Assembly: GCA_035551835.1 (NCBI GenBank)
Contig: DASZMN010000020.1
Span: 1 to 64,000, forward strand
Direction: 5' to 3'
Length of the DNA: 64,000 nucleotides
Origin: Bog-473 sp035551835
GTDB taxonomy: Bacteria; Actinomycetota; Acidimicrobiia; Acidimicrobiales; RAAP-2
In this document: one piece after another, positions 31,409 to 40,634 of the stretch
Layout of the letters: every line of letters begins with the position of its first letter
Position numbering within the stretch: position 1 is the stretch's first letter
The notes under the pieces: generated by a model
Told to the model about the DNA's origin: nothing
What the model saw: only the letters and a program-made list of their open reading frames with translations
Databases searched by the model: none
Made by a program: the position numbers and the translations under genes

Positions 31409-33433
31409 GTGACGGTGCAGACATCTCCTCCGGTGGTGCAGGACCCCAGGCTGGTCGAGCTCGGCATCAACGTCGTCCGTGGCATCGCCATGGACGCGCC
31501 GGAGGCGGCCCATTCGGGCCACCCCGGGACGGCCATGGCGCTCGCTCCGCTGGCGCACGTCCTGTGGACCCGCATCATGAACTACGACCCGCAGGACCCC
31601 GCGTGGCCCGACCGCGACCGCTTCGTGCTCTCGAACGGGCACGCGTGCATCTTGCAGTACGCGATGTTGCATCTCACGGGCTACGACCTGTCGCTCGACG
31701 ACCTGCGCCGGTTCCGCCAGTGGGGCAGCCGCACTCCGGGCCACCCCGAGATGCACCACACCGCCGGCATCGAGGTCACGACCGGGCCCTTGGGTCAGGG
31801 CTTCGCCAATTCGGTGGGCATGGCACTGGCCGAGCGCTGGCTCCGGGCCACGTTCGGGCCGGACGTGTGCGACCACCACACCTACGTGATCCTGGGCGAC
31901 GGCTGCATGATGGAAGGCGTCTCGCACGAAGCGGCGTCGCTCGCCGGCCACCTGGGACTCGGTCACCTGGTGGCATTCTACGACGACAACCACATCACGA
32001 TCGACGGCCCGACCGAGTTGGCCTACAACGATGACGCCGTCGAGCGCTTCGAGGCCTACGGTTGGCGCGTCCACAACCTCGGTGAGATCGCCAACGACGT
32101 GGATGCCCTGGAGGTGGCCATCCGCGAGGCGCTCGAGTACCCGGCCGACACTCCGGACGCCAAGCCGAACCTGCTGGTGCTGCGGAGCCACATCGGCTGG
32201 CCGTCGCCGCACTTCACCGACAGCGCCAAGGCGCACGGCGACCCCTTCGGCCCGGACGAGATCCGGCTCACCAAAGAGCTCCTCGAGCTCCCGGCGGACC
32301 AGACGTTCTGGGTTCCCGACGAGGTGCGTGACTTCTACGGGCAGCAGGTCACCCGCGGCGCGCAGGCGCACGCCGAGTGGAGCGCGCGTTTCGAGGGGTG
32401 GAGGGGCGACCGCGCCATGTGGGACGCCGCCCACGCCGGGCACGGCCTGCCCGGCTTTGCCGACGCGCTCCCGACGTTCGACGCGGGCACGCAGCTGGCG
32501 ACGCGGCACGCGCTGAACCAGGTCATCGACGCCAGTGCCGGGCGGATCCCCGGCCTCTTGGCGGGCTCGGCCGACCTGACCGGCAACAACGGGGTCAAGG
32601 TGAAGGACGCCGAGATCCAGTCGAAGCAGTCCCCCGGCGGGATCCAAGTGCACTACGGCATCCGCGAGCACGGGATGGGCTCGGTCATGAACGGCCTGGC
32701 GGCGCACAAGGGCGTGCTGCCGGTCGGCGGGACCTTCTTCGTGTTCTCGGACTACATGCGTCCGTCCGTGCGGCTCGCCGCGCTCGAAGAGGCCCACGTG
32801 ATCTATTCGTGGACGCACGACTCCGTCGGGTTGGGCCAGGACGGGCCGACCCACCAACCGATCGAGCACCTGGCCTCGCTCCGGGCCATGCCCGGCCTGA
32901 GCCTCATCCGGCCGGCCGACGCCAACGAGACCGCGCAGGCCTGGAGGCTGGCCGTCGAGGCCAACGGCCCGGTCGGCCTGTGCCTCAGCCGCCAGAACAT
33001 CCCGGTGCTCGCGGAGACGGCCGCCCGGGCCGCCGACGGCGTCGCCCGCGGGGCGTACGTCCTGACCGATCCCGACGGCGGTGCTGCCGACATCGTCCTC
33101 GTCGGCACCGGCAGCGAGGTCCAGCACTGCGTGGGCGCGGCGGCGACGCTGGCCGCCGAGGGCGTCAAGGCCCGCGTCGTCTCGTTCCCGAGCTGGGACC
33201 GCTTCGAGCAGCAGCCCGGCGACTACCGCGCCAGCGTGTTCCCGGCGGGGGTGCCGGTGCTCAGCATCGAGGCCGGCGCGACGTTCGGTTGGGAGCGCTA
33301 CGCCGACGACGCCATCGGCATCGACCACTTCGGCGCGTCGGCACCGGGGGACGTGGTCATGGAGAAGTTCGGCTTCACCGCGGAGCACGTGGTCGAGCGG
33401 GCCCGCGCGCTGCTGGCGGGTCGCGCCGGCTGA
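31409..33433 (+). CDS. tkt: Transketolase
   Basis: 674 aa, thiamine diphosphate enzyme that transfers two-carbon units between pentose, erythrose and hexose phosphates. SGHPGTAMALAPLAHVLWTRIM, SNGHACILQYAMLHLTGY, TTGPLGQGFANSVGMALAE, the TPP motif LGDGCMMEG...YDDNHITIDG and the Pyr-domain EHGMGSVMNGLAAHKG with TFFVFSDYMR and HDSVGLGQDGPTHQPIEHLA are all typical. GTG start with a leaderless-type promoter. First of tkt-tal-gnd-pgl; it would use xylulose 5-phosphate supplied by the xylAB pathway. Confidence 0.97.
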   Translation: MTVQTSPPVVQDPRLVELGINVVRGIAMDAPEAAHSGHPGTAMALAPLAHVLWTRIMNYDPQDPAWPDRDRFVLSNGHACILQYAMLHLTGYDLSLDDLRRFRQWGSRTPGHPEMHHTAGIEVTTGPLGQGFANSVGMALAERWLRATFGPDVCDHHTYVILGDGCMMEGVSHEAASLAGHLGLGHLVAFYDDNHITIDGPTELAYNDDAVERFEAYGWRVHNLGEIANDVDALEVAIREALEYPADTPDAKPNLLVLRSHIGWPSPHFTDSAKAHGDPFGPDEIRLTKELLELPADQTFWVPDEVRDFYGQQVTRGAQAHAEWSARFEGWRGDRAMWDAAHAGHGLPGFADALPTFDAGTQLATRHALNQVIDASAGRIPGLLAGSADLTGNNGVKVKDAEIQSKQSPGGIQVHYGIREHGMGSVMNGLAAHKGVLPVGGTFFVFSDYMRPSVRLAALEEAHVIYSWTHDSVGLGQDGPTHQPIEHLASLRAMPGLSLIRPADANETAQAWRLAVEANGPVGLCLSRQNIPVLAETAARAADGVARGAYVLTDPDGGAADIVLVGTGSEVQHCVGAAATLAAEGVKARVVSFPSWDRFEQQPGDYRASVFPAGVPVLSIEAGATFGWERYADDAIGIDHFGASAPGDVVMEKFGFTAEHVVERARALLAGRAG

Positions 33434-33491
33434 CGTCGCACCCCATGACGACGAGCACGAGCCACAACCGACAAGGAAGGGAGTTGTCCCG

Positions 33492-34607
33492 ATGACCCGA
33501 CTCCAGGACCTCTACGACATCGGCGGCCAGAGCCCCTGGCTCGACAACCTGCGCCGCGACTGGATCCAAGGGGGCCAGTTGTCCGAGTGGCTGGCGCTCG
33601 GCGTGCGCGGCATCACGTCCAACCCGACCATCTTGGCCAAGGCGATCTCGGGCCAGGACACCTACGACGATCAATTCCGGACGCTCATGAAGGACCAAAC
33701 CGTCGAGTCGGCCTATTGGGAGATGGCGATCACCGACATCAACGACGCCCTCGCCATGCTCCGGCCGCTCTACGACGACAGCGACCACGAGGACGGCTTC
33801 GTCTCGCTGGAGGTCTCCCCCGCCCAGGCGCACGACACCGGCGCCACGGTCACGACCGCCCGGCGGCTGCACGAGCAGATCGCGCAGCCGAATCTCTTGG
33901 TCAAGATCCCGGCGACGAAGGAAGGTGTGCCGGCGATCGAGACGATGATCGGCGAGGGCCGCAGCATCAACGTCACCCTGATCTTCGGGCTTGACCGCTA
34001 CGACGAGGTGATGGAGGCCTACCTGCGCGGCCTCGAGGCCCTCGTGGCCACCGGGCGCGAGGGCCAGCTGGCGCACGTGGCCAGCGTGGCCTCCTTCTTC
34101 GTCAGCCGGGTCGATACCGAGGTGGACCGCCGGCTGGAGACTCTGGCCGGGGGGGAAAAGGGCGACGCCGCCATTCTGGGCCTGCGGGGTACCGCCGCGG
34201 TCGCCCAGGCCCAAACGGCCTACCAACACTTCCATCGCACCTTCGCCGGCGACCGCTGGGAGGCGCTGCGCGAGAAGGGCGCGCGCGTGCAGCGCCCTCT
34301 GTGGGCCTCGACGTCGACGAAGAACCCCGGCTACTCGGACCTCCTCTACGTCAACGAGCTCATCGGGCCCGCAACGGTGAACACCATGCCCGAGGGCACG
34401 CTGCAGGCTTTCGAGGATCACGGGGCGCTGCACCGCACTGTCGACGCCGACCCCGACGGCGCCGCCCAGGCGCTGGCGAACCTGGCCGAGGCGGGCGTGG
34501 ACATGCTCGACGTGGAGCAGACGCTCGAGGACGAGGGCGTGCACTCCTTCGCCAAGTCGTTCGACGAGCTGCTGCAGTCGCTGACCGACAAAGCCGCTAC
34601 GTTCTGA
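33492..34607 (+). CDS. tal: Transaldolase
   Basis: 371 aa, the actinobacterial (TalB-like long) form. ITSNPTILAKAISG, SLEVSPAQAHDTGATV and the Schiff-base lysine in NLLVKIPATKEGVPAI are visible, then INVTLIFGLDRYDEVMEAYLRGLE and RPLWASTSTKNPGYSD. The ATG at 33492 follows AAGGAAGGGAG by about 10 nt. The frame that opens at 33081 is a shadow within tkt. Co-transcribed with tkt (58-bp gap). Confidence 0.97.
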   Translation: MTRLQDLYDIGGQSPWLDNLRRDWIQGGQLSEWLALGVRGITSNPTILAKAISGQDTYDDQFRTLMKDQTVESAYWEMAITDINDALAMLRPLYDDSDHEDGFVSLEVSPAQAHDTGATVTTARRLHEQIAQPNLLVKIPATKEGVPAIETMIGEGRSINVTLIFGLDRYDEVMEAYLRGLEALVATGREGQLAHVASVASFFVSRVDTEVDRRLETLAGGEKGDAAILGLRGTAAVAQAQTAYQHFHRTFAGDRWEALREKGARVQRPLWASTSTKNPGYSDLLYVNELIGPATVNTMPEGTLQAFEDHGALHRTVDADPDGAAQALANLAEAGVDMLDVEQTLEDEGVHSFAKSFDELLQSLTDKAATF

Positions 34608-34641
34608 TTCACCGGGCAGTTCGCAACCGAGAGGAGCGCGC

Positions 34642-35580
34642 ATGAGGATCGGCATGATCGGCCTGGGCAAGATGGGCGCCAACATGACCGAGCGCCTGCT
34701 GAAGGGTGGGCACGAGGTGGTGGCCTACGACCTCAGCGCGGACGCGCTGAAGCAGGCCGCCGCGAAGGGCGCCGAGACCGCGACCACGCTGGCCGAGCTG
34801 GCCCAGAAGCTCAGCCCCCCGCGGGCCGCCTGGGTGATGGTGCCGGCCGGGAAGCCGACCAACGAGACGATCGATGCGCTGGCGGAGCTCTTCGAGGCGG
34901 GCGACGTCATCGTCGACGGGGGCAACTCCAATTTCAAGGAGGCCGAGCCCATCGCGGAGCGGCTGCAGAAGAAGGGCGTCGGCTTCGTCGACGCCGGGAC
35001 GTCGGGCGGCGTATGGGGCCTGACCGAGGGCTACTGCCTCATGGTCGGCGGCACCAAGGAGTCGGTGGCCGTCGTGGAGCCGGCGTTCCTGGCGCTGGCG
35101 CCGGAGGGCGGCTACGCGCACGTGGGCCCGGTCGGCGCCGGGCACTTCGTGAAGATGGTCCACAACGGGATCGAGTACGGGATCATGCAGGCCTACGGCG
35201 AAGGCTTCGCGGTGATGTCGAAGGCCGGCGAGTTCCACCTCGACCTGCACGAGATCGCGTCGATCTGGCGCTACGGGTCGGTCGTGCGCAGCTGGCTGCT
35301 CGACCTCGCCGAGCGGGCCCTGCGCCCCGACGCGGGGTTCGCCGGCATCGCGCCGGTGGCGGTGGACTCGGGCGAGGGTCGCTGGACCGCGCTCGAGGCA
35401 ATCGACCGCGGCGTGCCGGCGCCGGTCATCGCGACGTCGCTCTTCACCCGCTTCGCCTCGCAGGACAAGGACTCCTTCGGCCTCAAGATGGTCGCCGCGC
35501 TGCGTAACCAGTTCGGCGGCCACGCGGTGACACTCGAGTCCGGCCAGCAGGGCTTGGAGACCGAGACCCCGACCCCCTGA
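34642..35580 (+). CDS. gnd: 6-phosphogluconate dehydrogenase (decarboxylating), short form
   Basis: 312 aa, the short YqeC/GntZ-type rather than the about 470-aa form. Rossmann start MRIGMIGLGKMGANMTERLLKGGHEV, DGGNSNFKEA, the signature VDAGTSGGVWGLTEGYCLMVGG, and the catalytic GAGHFVKMVHNGIEYGIMQAYGEGF (Lys and Asn-Glu) are intact. ATG preceded by GAGAGGAG. Converts 6-phosphogluconate to ribulose 5-phosphate. It occupies the place where zwf and opcA usually sit between tal and pgl in actinobacteria. Confidence 0.94.
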   Translation: MRIGMIGLGKMGANMTERLLKGGHEVVAYDLSADALKQAAAKGAETATTLAELAQKLSPPRAAWVMVPAGKPTNETIDALAELFEAGDVIVDGGNSNFKEAEPIAERLQKKGVGFVDAGTSGGVWGLTEGYCLMVGGTKESVAVVEPAFLALAPEGGYAHVGPVGAGHFVKMVHNGIEYGIMQAYGEGFAVMSKAGEFHLDLHEIASIWRYGSVVRSWLLDLAERALRPDAGFAGIAPVAVDSGEGRWTALEAIDRGVPAPVIATSLFTRFASQDKDSFGLKMVAALRNQFGGHAVTLESGQQGLETETPTP

Positions 35581-35585
35581 GCTCG

Positions 35586-36263
35586 ATGATCACCCCGGTC
35601 GAAGACGTCACCCGCGCCTTCGCGGCCGCCGTGGTCGAGGCGTTCGCGGCCCGGCCCGGCCCGCGCTTCGCGCTCGTGCTCTCGGGTGGGCCGACGGCCC
35701 GCGCCTGCTACGAGGTGCTGGCCGGGACCCCGGGGGTCGACTGGAGCGTGGTCGACGTCTACGTGGGAGACGAACGCGTCGTGGCGCCCGACGACGACGA
35801 TGCCAACCAGCGGCTCATCCGCGAGGCGCTGCTGGACCGGGTGGGCCCGGTGGGCTCGTTCCAGCCGATGCAGACCGAACTGCCCGTCGACGAGTGCGTC
35901 GCCGCCTACCAGCGCGTCATGAGCGACCTGGTCACCGGCGCGGGCATCGACGTCATCCATCTCGGGATGGGGCCCGACGGTCACACGGCATCCCTCTTCC
36001 CCGGCGCGCCGACCCTCGAGGCGGGCCCGAGCGAACTGGTGGCGGCGACGGAGGACCCGAACGGCGTCAACCCCCACCCGCGCCTCACCCTCACCCTCCC
36101 GGTCATCAATTCGGCGCGCCTGGCCATCTTCACCGTGGCCGGCGCGTCCAAGGCCGGCGCCGTCGCCGCCCTGCAGCGCGGGGACGACCTCCCGGCCGCC
36201 CGCGTCCATGCCGGGCGCATGCTCTGGCTGGTCGATGGTCCGGCCCGCGGCGTTGCCCCCTAG
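35586..36263 (+). CDS. pgl: 6-phosphogluconolactonase
   Basis: 225 aa (family about 230-260). VLSGGPTARACYEVL, VDVYVGDERVVAPDDDDANQRLIREALLD and the active-site HLGMGPDGHTASLFPG match the SOL/DevB family, and the C-terminal RLTLTLPVINSARLAIFTVAGASKAGAV is typical. The ATG is 5 nt after gnd. Together with gnd it provides the middle and last oxidative steps; the first enzyme (zwf) is not in the window. Its TAG stop forms the first three bases of the fbiC -10-like hexamer. Confidence 0.93.
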   Translation: MITPVEDVTRAFAAAVVEAFAARPGPRFALVLSGGPTARACYEVLAGTPGVDWSVVDVYVGDERVVAPDDDDANQRLIREALLDRVGPVGSFQPMQTELPVDECVAAYQRVMSDLVTGAGIDVIHLGMGPDGHTASLFPGAPTLEAGPSELVAATEDPNGVNPHPRLTLTLPVINSARLAIFTVAGASKAGAVAALQRGDDLPAARVHAGRMLWLVDGPARGVAP

Positions 36264-36266
36264 ATT
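36261..36266 (+). promoter_or_regulatory. -10-like hexamer of fbiC
   Basis: TAGATT begins at the pgl stop codon and ends 7 nt before the GTG at 36274. This spacing decides the fbiC start. Confidence 0.35.
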
Positions 36267-36273
36267 GGCCCTC

Positions 36274-38580
36274 GTGCTCTCCGACGCCGAGCTTCTCTCC
36301 ACGCCGCTGCCCGAGCTCACCGCCTTGGCCCGCGTCGTGCGCGACGGTGCCCACGGCCGGCGGGTGACCTACTCCCCCAAGGTCTTCATCCCCTTGACCA
36401 TGCTGTGCCGCGACCGCTGCGGCTACTGCACGTTCGCCAAGGCACCGGCCCGGCTCGAATCGCCGTACCTCACGCCCGACGAAGTGCTCTCGGTGGCGCG
36501 GGCGGGCCGGGCGGCGGGCTGCCACGAGGCCCTCTTCACCCTGGGCGAGCGGCCCGAGCTCCGCTACCCCCTCGCGGCGGAATGGCTGGCCGCGCACGGG
36601 TACGCCTCGACCGTCGACTACCTGGTTGCCATGTGCCGCCTCGTGGTCTCCGAGACGGGGCTGCTGCCGCACGCCAACGCAGGAGCGCTGTACGCCGAAG
36701 AGCTGGCCGCGCTGCGGCCGGTGACGGCCAGCCAAGGCATGATGCTCGAGTCGATGGCGTCGGGGCTGGCCGCGCATCGAGGCGCGCCCGACAAGGAGCC
36801 GGCCCGGCGCCTGGCCACGCTCGAGGCGGCGGGCGAGCTGGCCATTCCGTTCACGACGGGGATCCTCGTCGGTATCGGCGACATGCGGCAGGACCAGCTG
36901 GCGGCGCTGCGGGCGATCGCGGCGGCCCACCATCGGCACGGCCACGTCCAAGAGGTGATCGTGCAGAACTTCTTGCCCAAGCCGGGTACCGCCATGTTCA
37001 AGGCCGCCCCGTGCCCCGAGGACGACCTCGTGTGGGCCATCGCCGCCGCCCGCCTGGTGCTGCCGCCCGAGGTCCACGTGCAGGCACCGCCCAACCTCTC
37101 CGACGACCTCGAGCCGCTGGTCGACGCGGGCATCGACGACTGGGGCGGGGTGTCACCCGTGACCGCCGACCACGTGAACCCCGAACGGGCCTGGCCCGCG
37201 CTCGAGGTGCTGCGGGCGTCGACCGAAGCGGCGGGGCACACGCTCGCACCGCGGCTGACGATCTATCCGACCTTCGCGCTGAACCCGGCTCGCTGGCTCG
37301 ACGAGGCGATGCGCTTCGGTGTGCTCGACGCATCCGACGCCGAGGGGTTGGCCCGCGACGCGCGCTGGTGCTCGGGCGGCGAGGAGGCCCCGCCGGCGTT
37401 GCTCGACGGCCCGGAGCCGGGCCCGCTCAGCGTCGGGAACGGGGCACGCGTCCGGTCGGGCGGCGGCGCGGTGGCCGAGGTCCTCGCCGGGGTCGCCCTC
37501 GGACAGGAGGTCGGAGTCCCCGAGATCGTCACGTTGTTCGGTGCCCGCGGCCCCGAGGTGCGCCAGGTGGCCGAGGTGGCGGACGACCTCCGCCGTCGCA
37601 TCGCAGGCGACGCCGTGACCTACGTGTACAACCGCAACATCAACTACACGAACGTGTGCACGTTCAAGTGCCGCTTCTGTGCCTTTTCCAAGGGCCCGCT
37701 CTCCCTGAACCTGCGGGGGAAGCCGTACCTGCTCGAGCTCGACGAGATCACCCAGCGCGTGGCGGAGGCCGAGGCCGAGGGCGCGACCGAGGTGTGCCTC
37801 CAGGGCGGGATCCACCCGAACTTCGACGGCGACTACTACGTCCACGTGCTCGAGGCGGTGCGGGCGGCGTCGACGAGCATCCACATCCACGCGTTCACGG
37901 CGCTCGAGGTGACCGAGGGGGCGCGGCGCTCCGAGGTGCCGCTGGCCGAGTACCTGACCCGCCTGCGCGAGGCGGGCCTCAAGACGCTGCCCGGCACGGC
38001 GGCGGAGATCCTCGACGACGAGGTGCGGGCGGTCCTGTGCCCCGACAAGATCACGACCGAGGAGTGGCTCGAGGCGCACCGCACGGCGCACGCGGTCGGG
38101 CTGCGCTCGAACGTGACGATCATGTTCGGCTCGATCGAGCAGCCGGTGAGCTGGGCGCGTCACATCGTGGCCACCCGGTCGCTCCAGCGCGAGACGGGCG
38201 GCTTCACCGAATTCGTGCCGCTGCCCTTCGTGCACATGGCCACCCCGATCTACCTCCAGCGCCGGGCCCGGCGGGGCCCCACGTTCCGCGAGGCGCTCCT
38301 GATGCACGCGGTCGGGCGGATCGCCTACGCGGGGGACATCGACAACATCCAGGTGAGCTGGGTGAAGATGGGCGCCGAGGGATCCCGCCAGATGCTGCGG
38401 GCCGGCGTGAACGACCTCGGCGGCACCCTGATGGACGAGAACATCTCGCGCGCGGCCGGGGCGCGCCACGGGCAGCGCATGGGCGTCGAGGAGCTCGAGG
38501 CCATCGTGATGCCGCTCGGTCGGCCGTTGGTCCAGCGATCAACCCTGTACGCGCTGGCCGGGGCCTCGGCGGGCGCGTGA
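36274..38580 (+). CDS. fbiC: FO synthase FbiC (CofG-CofH fusion), coenzyme F420 biosynthesis
   Basis: 768 aa. Two radical SAM domains make the 5-deazaflavin FO from tyrosine and a flavin precursor. CofG-like first half with C45xxxC49xxC52 (MLCRDRCGYCTFAKAP), GIGDMRQDQLAALRAIA; CofH-like second half with the cluster CTFKCRFC at about 462-469 and CLQGGIHPNFDGDYYVHVLEAV. Mycobacterial FbiC is similar in size. Starts considered: GTG 36274 (7 nt after TAGATT), TTG 36265, or ATG 36208, which would overlap pgl by 56 nt. Shows that this organism makes F420. Confidence 0.94.
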   Translation: MLSDAELLSTPLPELTALARVVRDGAHGRRVTYSPKVFIPLTMLCRDRCGYCTFAKAPARLESPYLTPDEVLSVARAGRAAGCHEALFTLGERPELRYPLAAEWLAAHGYASTVDYLVAMCRLVVSETGLLPHANAGALYAEELAALRPVTASQGMMLESMASGLAAHRGAPDKEPARRLATLEAAGELAIPFTTGILVGIGDMRQDQLAALRAIAAAHHRHGHVQEVIVQNFLPKPGTAMFKAAPCPEDDLVWAIAAARLVLPPEVHVQAPPNLSDDLEPLVDAGIDDWGGVSPVTADHVNPERAWPALEVLRASTEAAGHTLAPRLTIYPTFALNPARWLDEAMRFGVLDASDAEGLARDARWCSGGEEAPPALLDGPEPGPLSVGNGARVRSGGGAVAEVLAGVALGQEVGVPEIVTLFGARGPEVRQVAEVADDLRRRIAGDAVTYVYNRNINYTNVCTFKCRFCAFSKGPLSLNLRGKPYLLELDEITQRVAEAEAEGATEVCLQGGIHPNFDGDYYVHVLEAVRAASTSIHIHAFTALEVTEGARRSEVPLAEYLTRLREAGLKTLPGTAAEILDDEVRAVLCPDKITTEEWLEAHRTAHAVGLRSNVTIMFGSIEQPVSWARHIVATRSLQRETGGFTEFVPLPFVHMATPIYLQRRARRGPTFREALLMHAVGRIAYAGDIDNIQVSWVKMGAEGSRQMLRAGVNDLGGTLMDENISRAAGARHGQRMGVEELEAIVMPLGRPLVQRSTLYALAGASAGA

Positions 38581-39647
38581 GCGGGGAGGACGAGCCGCTC
38601 GCCGAGACCGACGTGGTCGCTCCGACGCCCGAGATCGACGAGGCGACGCGGGAGCGGGCCTCCGCCGCCCTCTTCGAGAATCGAGCGCTCTCCCCCGCCC
38701 AGGAGCGTGAGCTCGAGGCCATGATCGCCTCGCTCGACGACATGGCGCGCGAGGGCACCTCGGTGGGCGACCTCAAGATCGCCAATGCCGCACTCGGCGA
38801 GATGGCCGAGGCGTTCCGGGTTTTCCGGCCCTACCGCCACATCCGCAAGATCACGATGTTCGGCTCGGCGCGGACGAAGCCCGAGGACCCCGTCTACATC
38901 CTCGCCCGCGACCTGGCGGCGTCCCTCGCCGCATCCGGCTGGATGGTGGTGACCGGTGCGGGGCCCGGGATCATGGCGGCCGGGCTCGAGGGGGCGGGAC
39001 GCGAGCACGCGTTCGGGGTCAACATCCGCCTGCCCCACGAGGAGTCGGCCAACCCCTTCATCGCGCAGGACCCCAAGCTGGTCGAGATGCGGTACTTCTT
39101 CACCCGCAAGCTGATGCTGATCAAGGAGTCCCACGCCTACGCCATCCTGCCGGGCGGCTTCGGCACCCAGGACGAGGCCTTCGAGCTCCTGACGCTGCTG
39201 CAGACGGGCAAGGCCGAGCCGGCGCCGGTGGTGATGGTGGAGACGCCGGGCGGCACCTACTGGCACGGCTGGCTCCGCTTCTTGGAACAAGAAGCCATCG
39301 CGGCCGGATGGGTCTCGCCGGAGGACCGTGCCCTCTTCAAGGTGACCAACACCATGGAGGAGGCCAGTGCGGAGGTCCTCGGCTTCTACCGCAACTACCA
39401 CTCGTGCCGTTGGGTCGGCGACCTGCTGGTGCTCCGGGTGCAGGTGGCGCCGAGCAAGGCAGAGCTCGCCGACCTCAACAAGCGCTTCGGTGACATCGTG
39501 CTCCGGGGCAGCATCCGCACGGCGGGCCCCTTTCCGCCCGAGCGCAACGACCACCCTGAGCTGCCGCGGCTGGCCTTCCGCTTCGACCGCTTCCACTACG
39601 CCCGGCTGCGCATGCTCATCGACGGCATCAACGAGTGCACGGGGTGA
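38577..39647 (+). CDS. LOG/TIGR00730-type Rossmann-fold protein
   Basis: 356 aa. A charged helical N-terminus (1-80) precedes the nucleotide-like fold: HIRKITMFGSARTKPEDPVYILARDLAASLA, GWMVVTGAGPGIMAAGLEGAG and the signature LPGGFGTQDEAFELLTLLQTGK (PGGxGTxxE). Family members are cytokinin-activating phosphoribohydrolases (LOG) or nucleotide 5'-monophosphate nucleosidases. The extended N- and C-terminal regions are larger than classic LOG (about 190 aa), so substrate is uncertain. The GTG overlaps the fbiC stop (GTGA). Confidence 0.8.
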   Translation: MSGEDEPLAETDVVAPTPEIDEATRERASAALFENRALSPAQERELEAMIASLDDMAREGTSVGDLKIANAALGEMAEAFRVFRPYRHIRKITMFGSARTKPEDPVYILARDLAASLAASGWMVVTGAGPGIMAAGLEGAGREHAFGVNIRLPHEESANPFIAQDPKLVEMRYFFTRKLMLIKESHAYAILPGGFGTQDEAFELLTLLQTGKAEPAPVVMVETPGGTYWHGWLRFLEQEAIAAGWVSPEDRALFKVTNTMEEASAEVLGFYRNYHSCRWVGDLLVLRVQVAPSKAELADLNKRFGDIVLRGSIRTAGPFPPERNDHPELPRLAFRFDRFHYARLRMLIDGINECTG

Positions 39648-39678
39648 GCCGGCCTTGCCGTTGCGATCCTCGGGTCGA

Positions 39679-39777
39679 CCACTGACCGCATAGGGGCCTT
39701 CCGGCGCGTGCGTATGGAAACCGCGCACCCACGTCACTTCGCATTCGCCCTTCAGATGCGCACCACTGCCGCATAGG
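39679..39777 (+). repeat. Imperfect direct repeat pair
   Basis: CCACTGACCGCATAGG (39679-39694) and CCACTGCCGCATAGG (39763-39777) differ by one missing base and are 84 nt apart in the non-coding gap after the LOG-family gene. Role unknown. Confidence 0.45.
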
Positions 39778-39799
39778 CACCTCGACCCGTCCCCCCCAA

Positions 39800-39813
39800 C
39801 GGTGTTCGCACCG
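39800..39813. terminator. UUCG-loop hairpin between convergent genes
   Basis: CGGTG-TTCG-CACCG flanked by C- and G-runs that could extend the stem. It lies between the LOG-family gene (plus) and the RNA phosphodiesterase gene (minus, stop at 39825). Probable bidirectional terminator, although a T-tract is missing. Confidence 0.35.
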
Positions 39814-39824
39814 CCGGGGAGGCC

Positions 39825-40370
39825 TCAGGGCTCGCCGATCGGCGCCCGCACCAAGGTGGTGTAGACGTGGCCCTCCGGTGACGGCCGCGACGACACGAGA
39901 TCGATCGCCGGGACCGGGAACGAGGCCTCGAACGGGATCCCCGCCATCTCCCCCAGGGCGGCGACGCCGAGCCGGCGTCCCCTGGACCGCGCCAGCGTCA
40001 GATGCCCATTGAACGAGGGCTCCGGCTCGGCCGGCTCGGGCACGAAGGGCAGCGTCGCCGCCCGCACCGCCGTGGCGAGGCCGTCGAGGCCGGACGCCGG
40101 CAGGTGCAGTACCCGGACGCCCGTGAACCAGCCGGTCCCGGGCCCGATCCGACATTCCACGGGCTTGGGATAGGCCGCCGCGCCCGCGGTCAACGCCTCG
40201 CCCAGTGGCGCAACTGCGTCCTCGACGACCTCACCCAGGAAGCGCAGCGTCACGTGCCAGCGCGCCGGCCCGACGAACCGCAAACCCTTGGAGCGGCCCA
40301 GCTCCAGTTCCAGGCCGGCCAGGCGGTGGCGCGTCTCGTCGTCCGGCCACACCGCCACGAAGAGGCGCAC
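39825..40370 (-). CDS. thpR: RNA 2',3'-cyclic phosphodiesterase (2'-5' RNA ligase family, ThpR)
   Basis: 181 aa 2H phosphoesterase. The two HxTx motifs are HVTL (near residue 39, RWHVTLRFLGEV) and HLTL (near 122, FNGHLTLARSRG). N-terminus MRLFVAVWPDDETR is typical. Acts on RNA 2',3'-cyclic ends; the physiological role in bacteria is poorly defined. GTG start; the upstream short gene ends 15 nt before it, so the two are probably co-transcribed with the acyl-CoA ligase. Confidence 0.88.
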   Translation of the reverse strand: MRLFVAVWPDDETRHRLAGLELELGRSKGLRFVGPARWHVTLRFLGEVVEDAVAPLGEALTAGAAAYPKPVECRIGPGTGWFTGVRVLHLPASGLDGLATAVRAATLPFVPEPAEPEPSFNGHLTLARSRGRRLGVAALGEMAGIPFEASFPVPAIDLVSSRPSPEGHVYTTLVRAPIGEP

Positions 40371-40385
40371 GCGCTCGGACGGCGG

Positions 40386-40634
40386 TCAGGCGCCGTCGTC
40401 GAGAGGTTCGCGACGGGAGCCGGAGCCCTCGAGCAGCGCAGTGACGGAGCGCTCGAGCGCCCGCCGGGCCTTGAGGATGCGCCGCTCTTCGGCCAATGCG
40501 TCGCCCGTCTCCTCGGAGTCGGGGTCGCCTGCCGAGGCGCGGCTGAGCGCATCGAGGGCCATGTCGCCGAGTTCCTCGAGGATGCCCCCGAGCCGCTCGG
40601 CCATGCGCTCCATGGCCTCGCTCGGGCCGCTCAC
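40386..40634 (-). CDS. Short alpha-helical protein, unknown
   Basis: 82 aa from a GTG that overlaps the acyl-CoA ligase stop (GTGA). Predicted almost entirely helical (SEAMERMAERLGGILEELGDMALDALSRAS, then ALAEERRILKARRALERSVTALL), acidic overall, no membrane segment. Not recognised. Translational coupling between the ligase and thpR supports that it is real. Confidence 0.55.
   Translation of the reverse strand: MSGPSEAMERMAERLGGILEELGDMALDALSRASAGDPDSEETGDALAEERRILKARRALERSVTALLEGSGSRREPLDDGA

Noticed and set aside
36405..39647. 1080-residue frame appearing to fuse a protein to the LOG-family gene
   Set aside because: The first two thirds are an out-of-frame shadow of fbiC; the true gene starts at GTG 38577.
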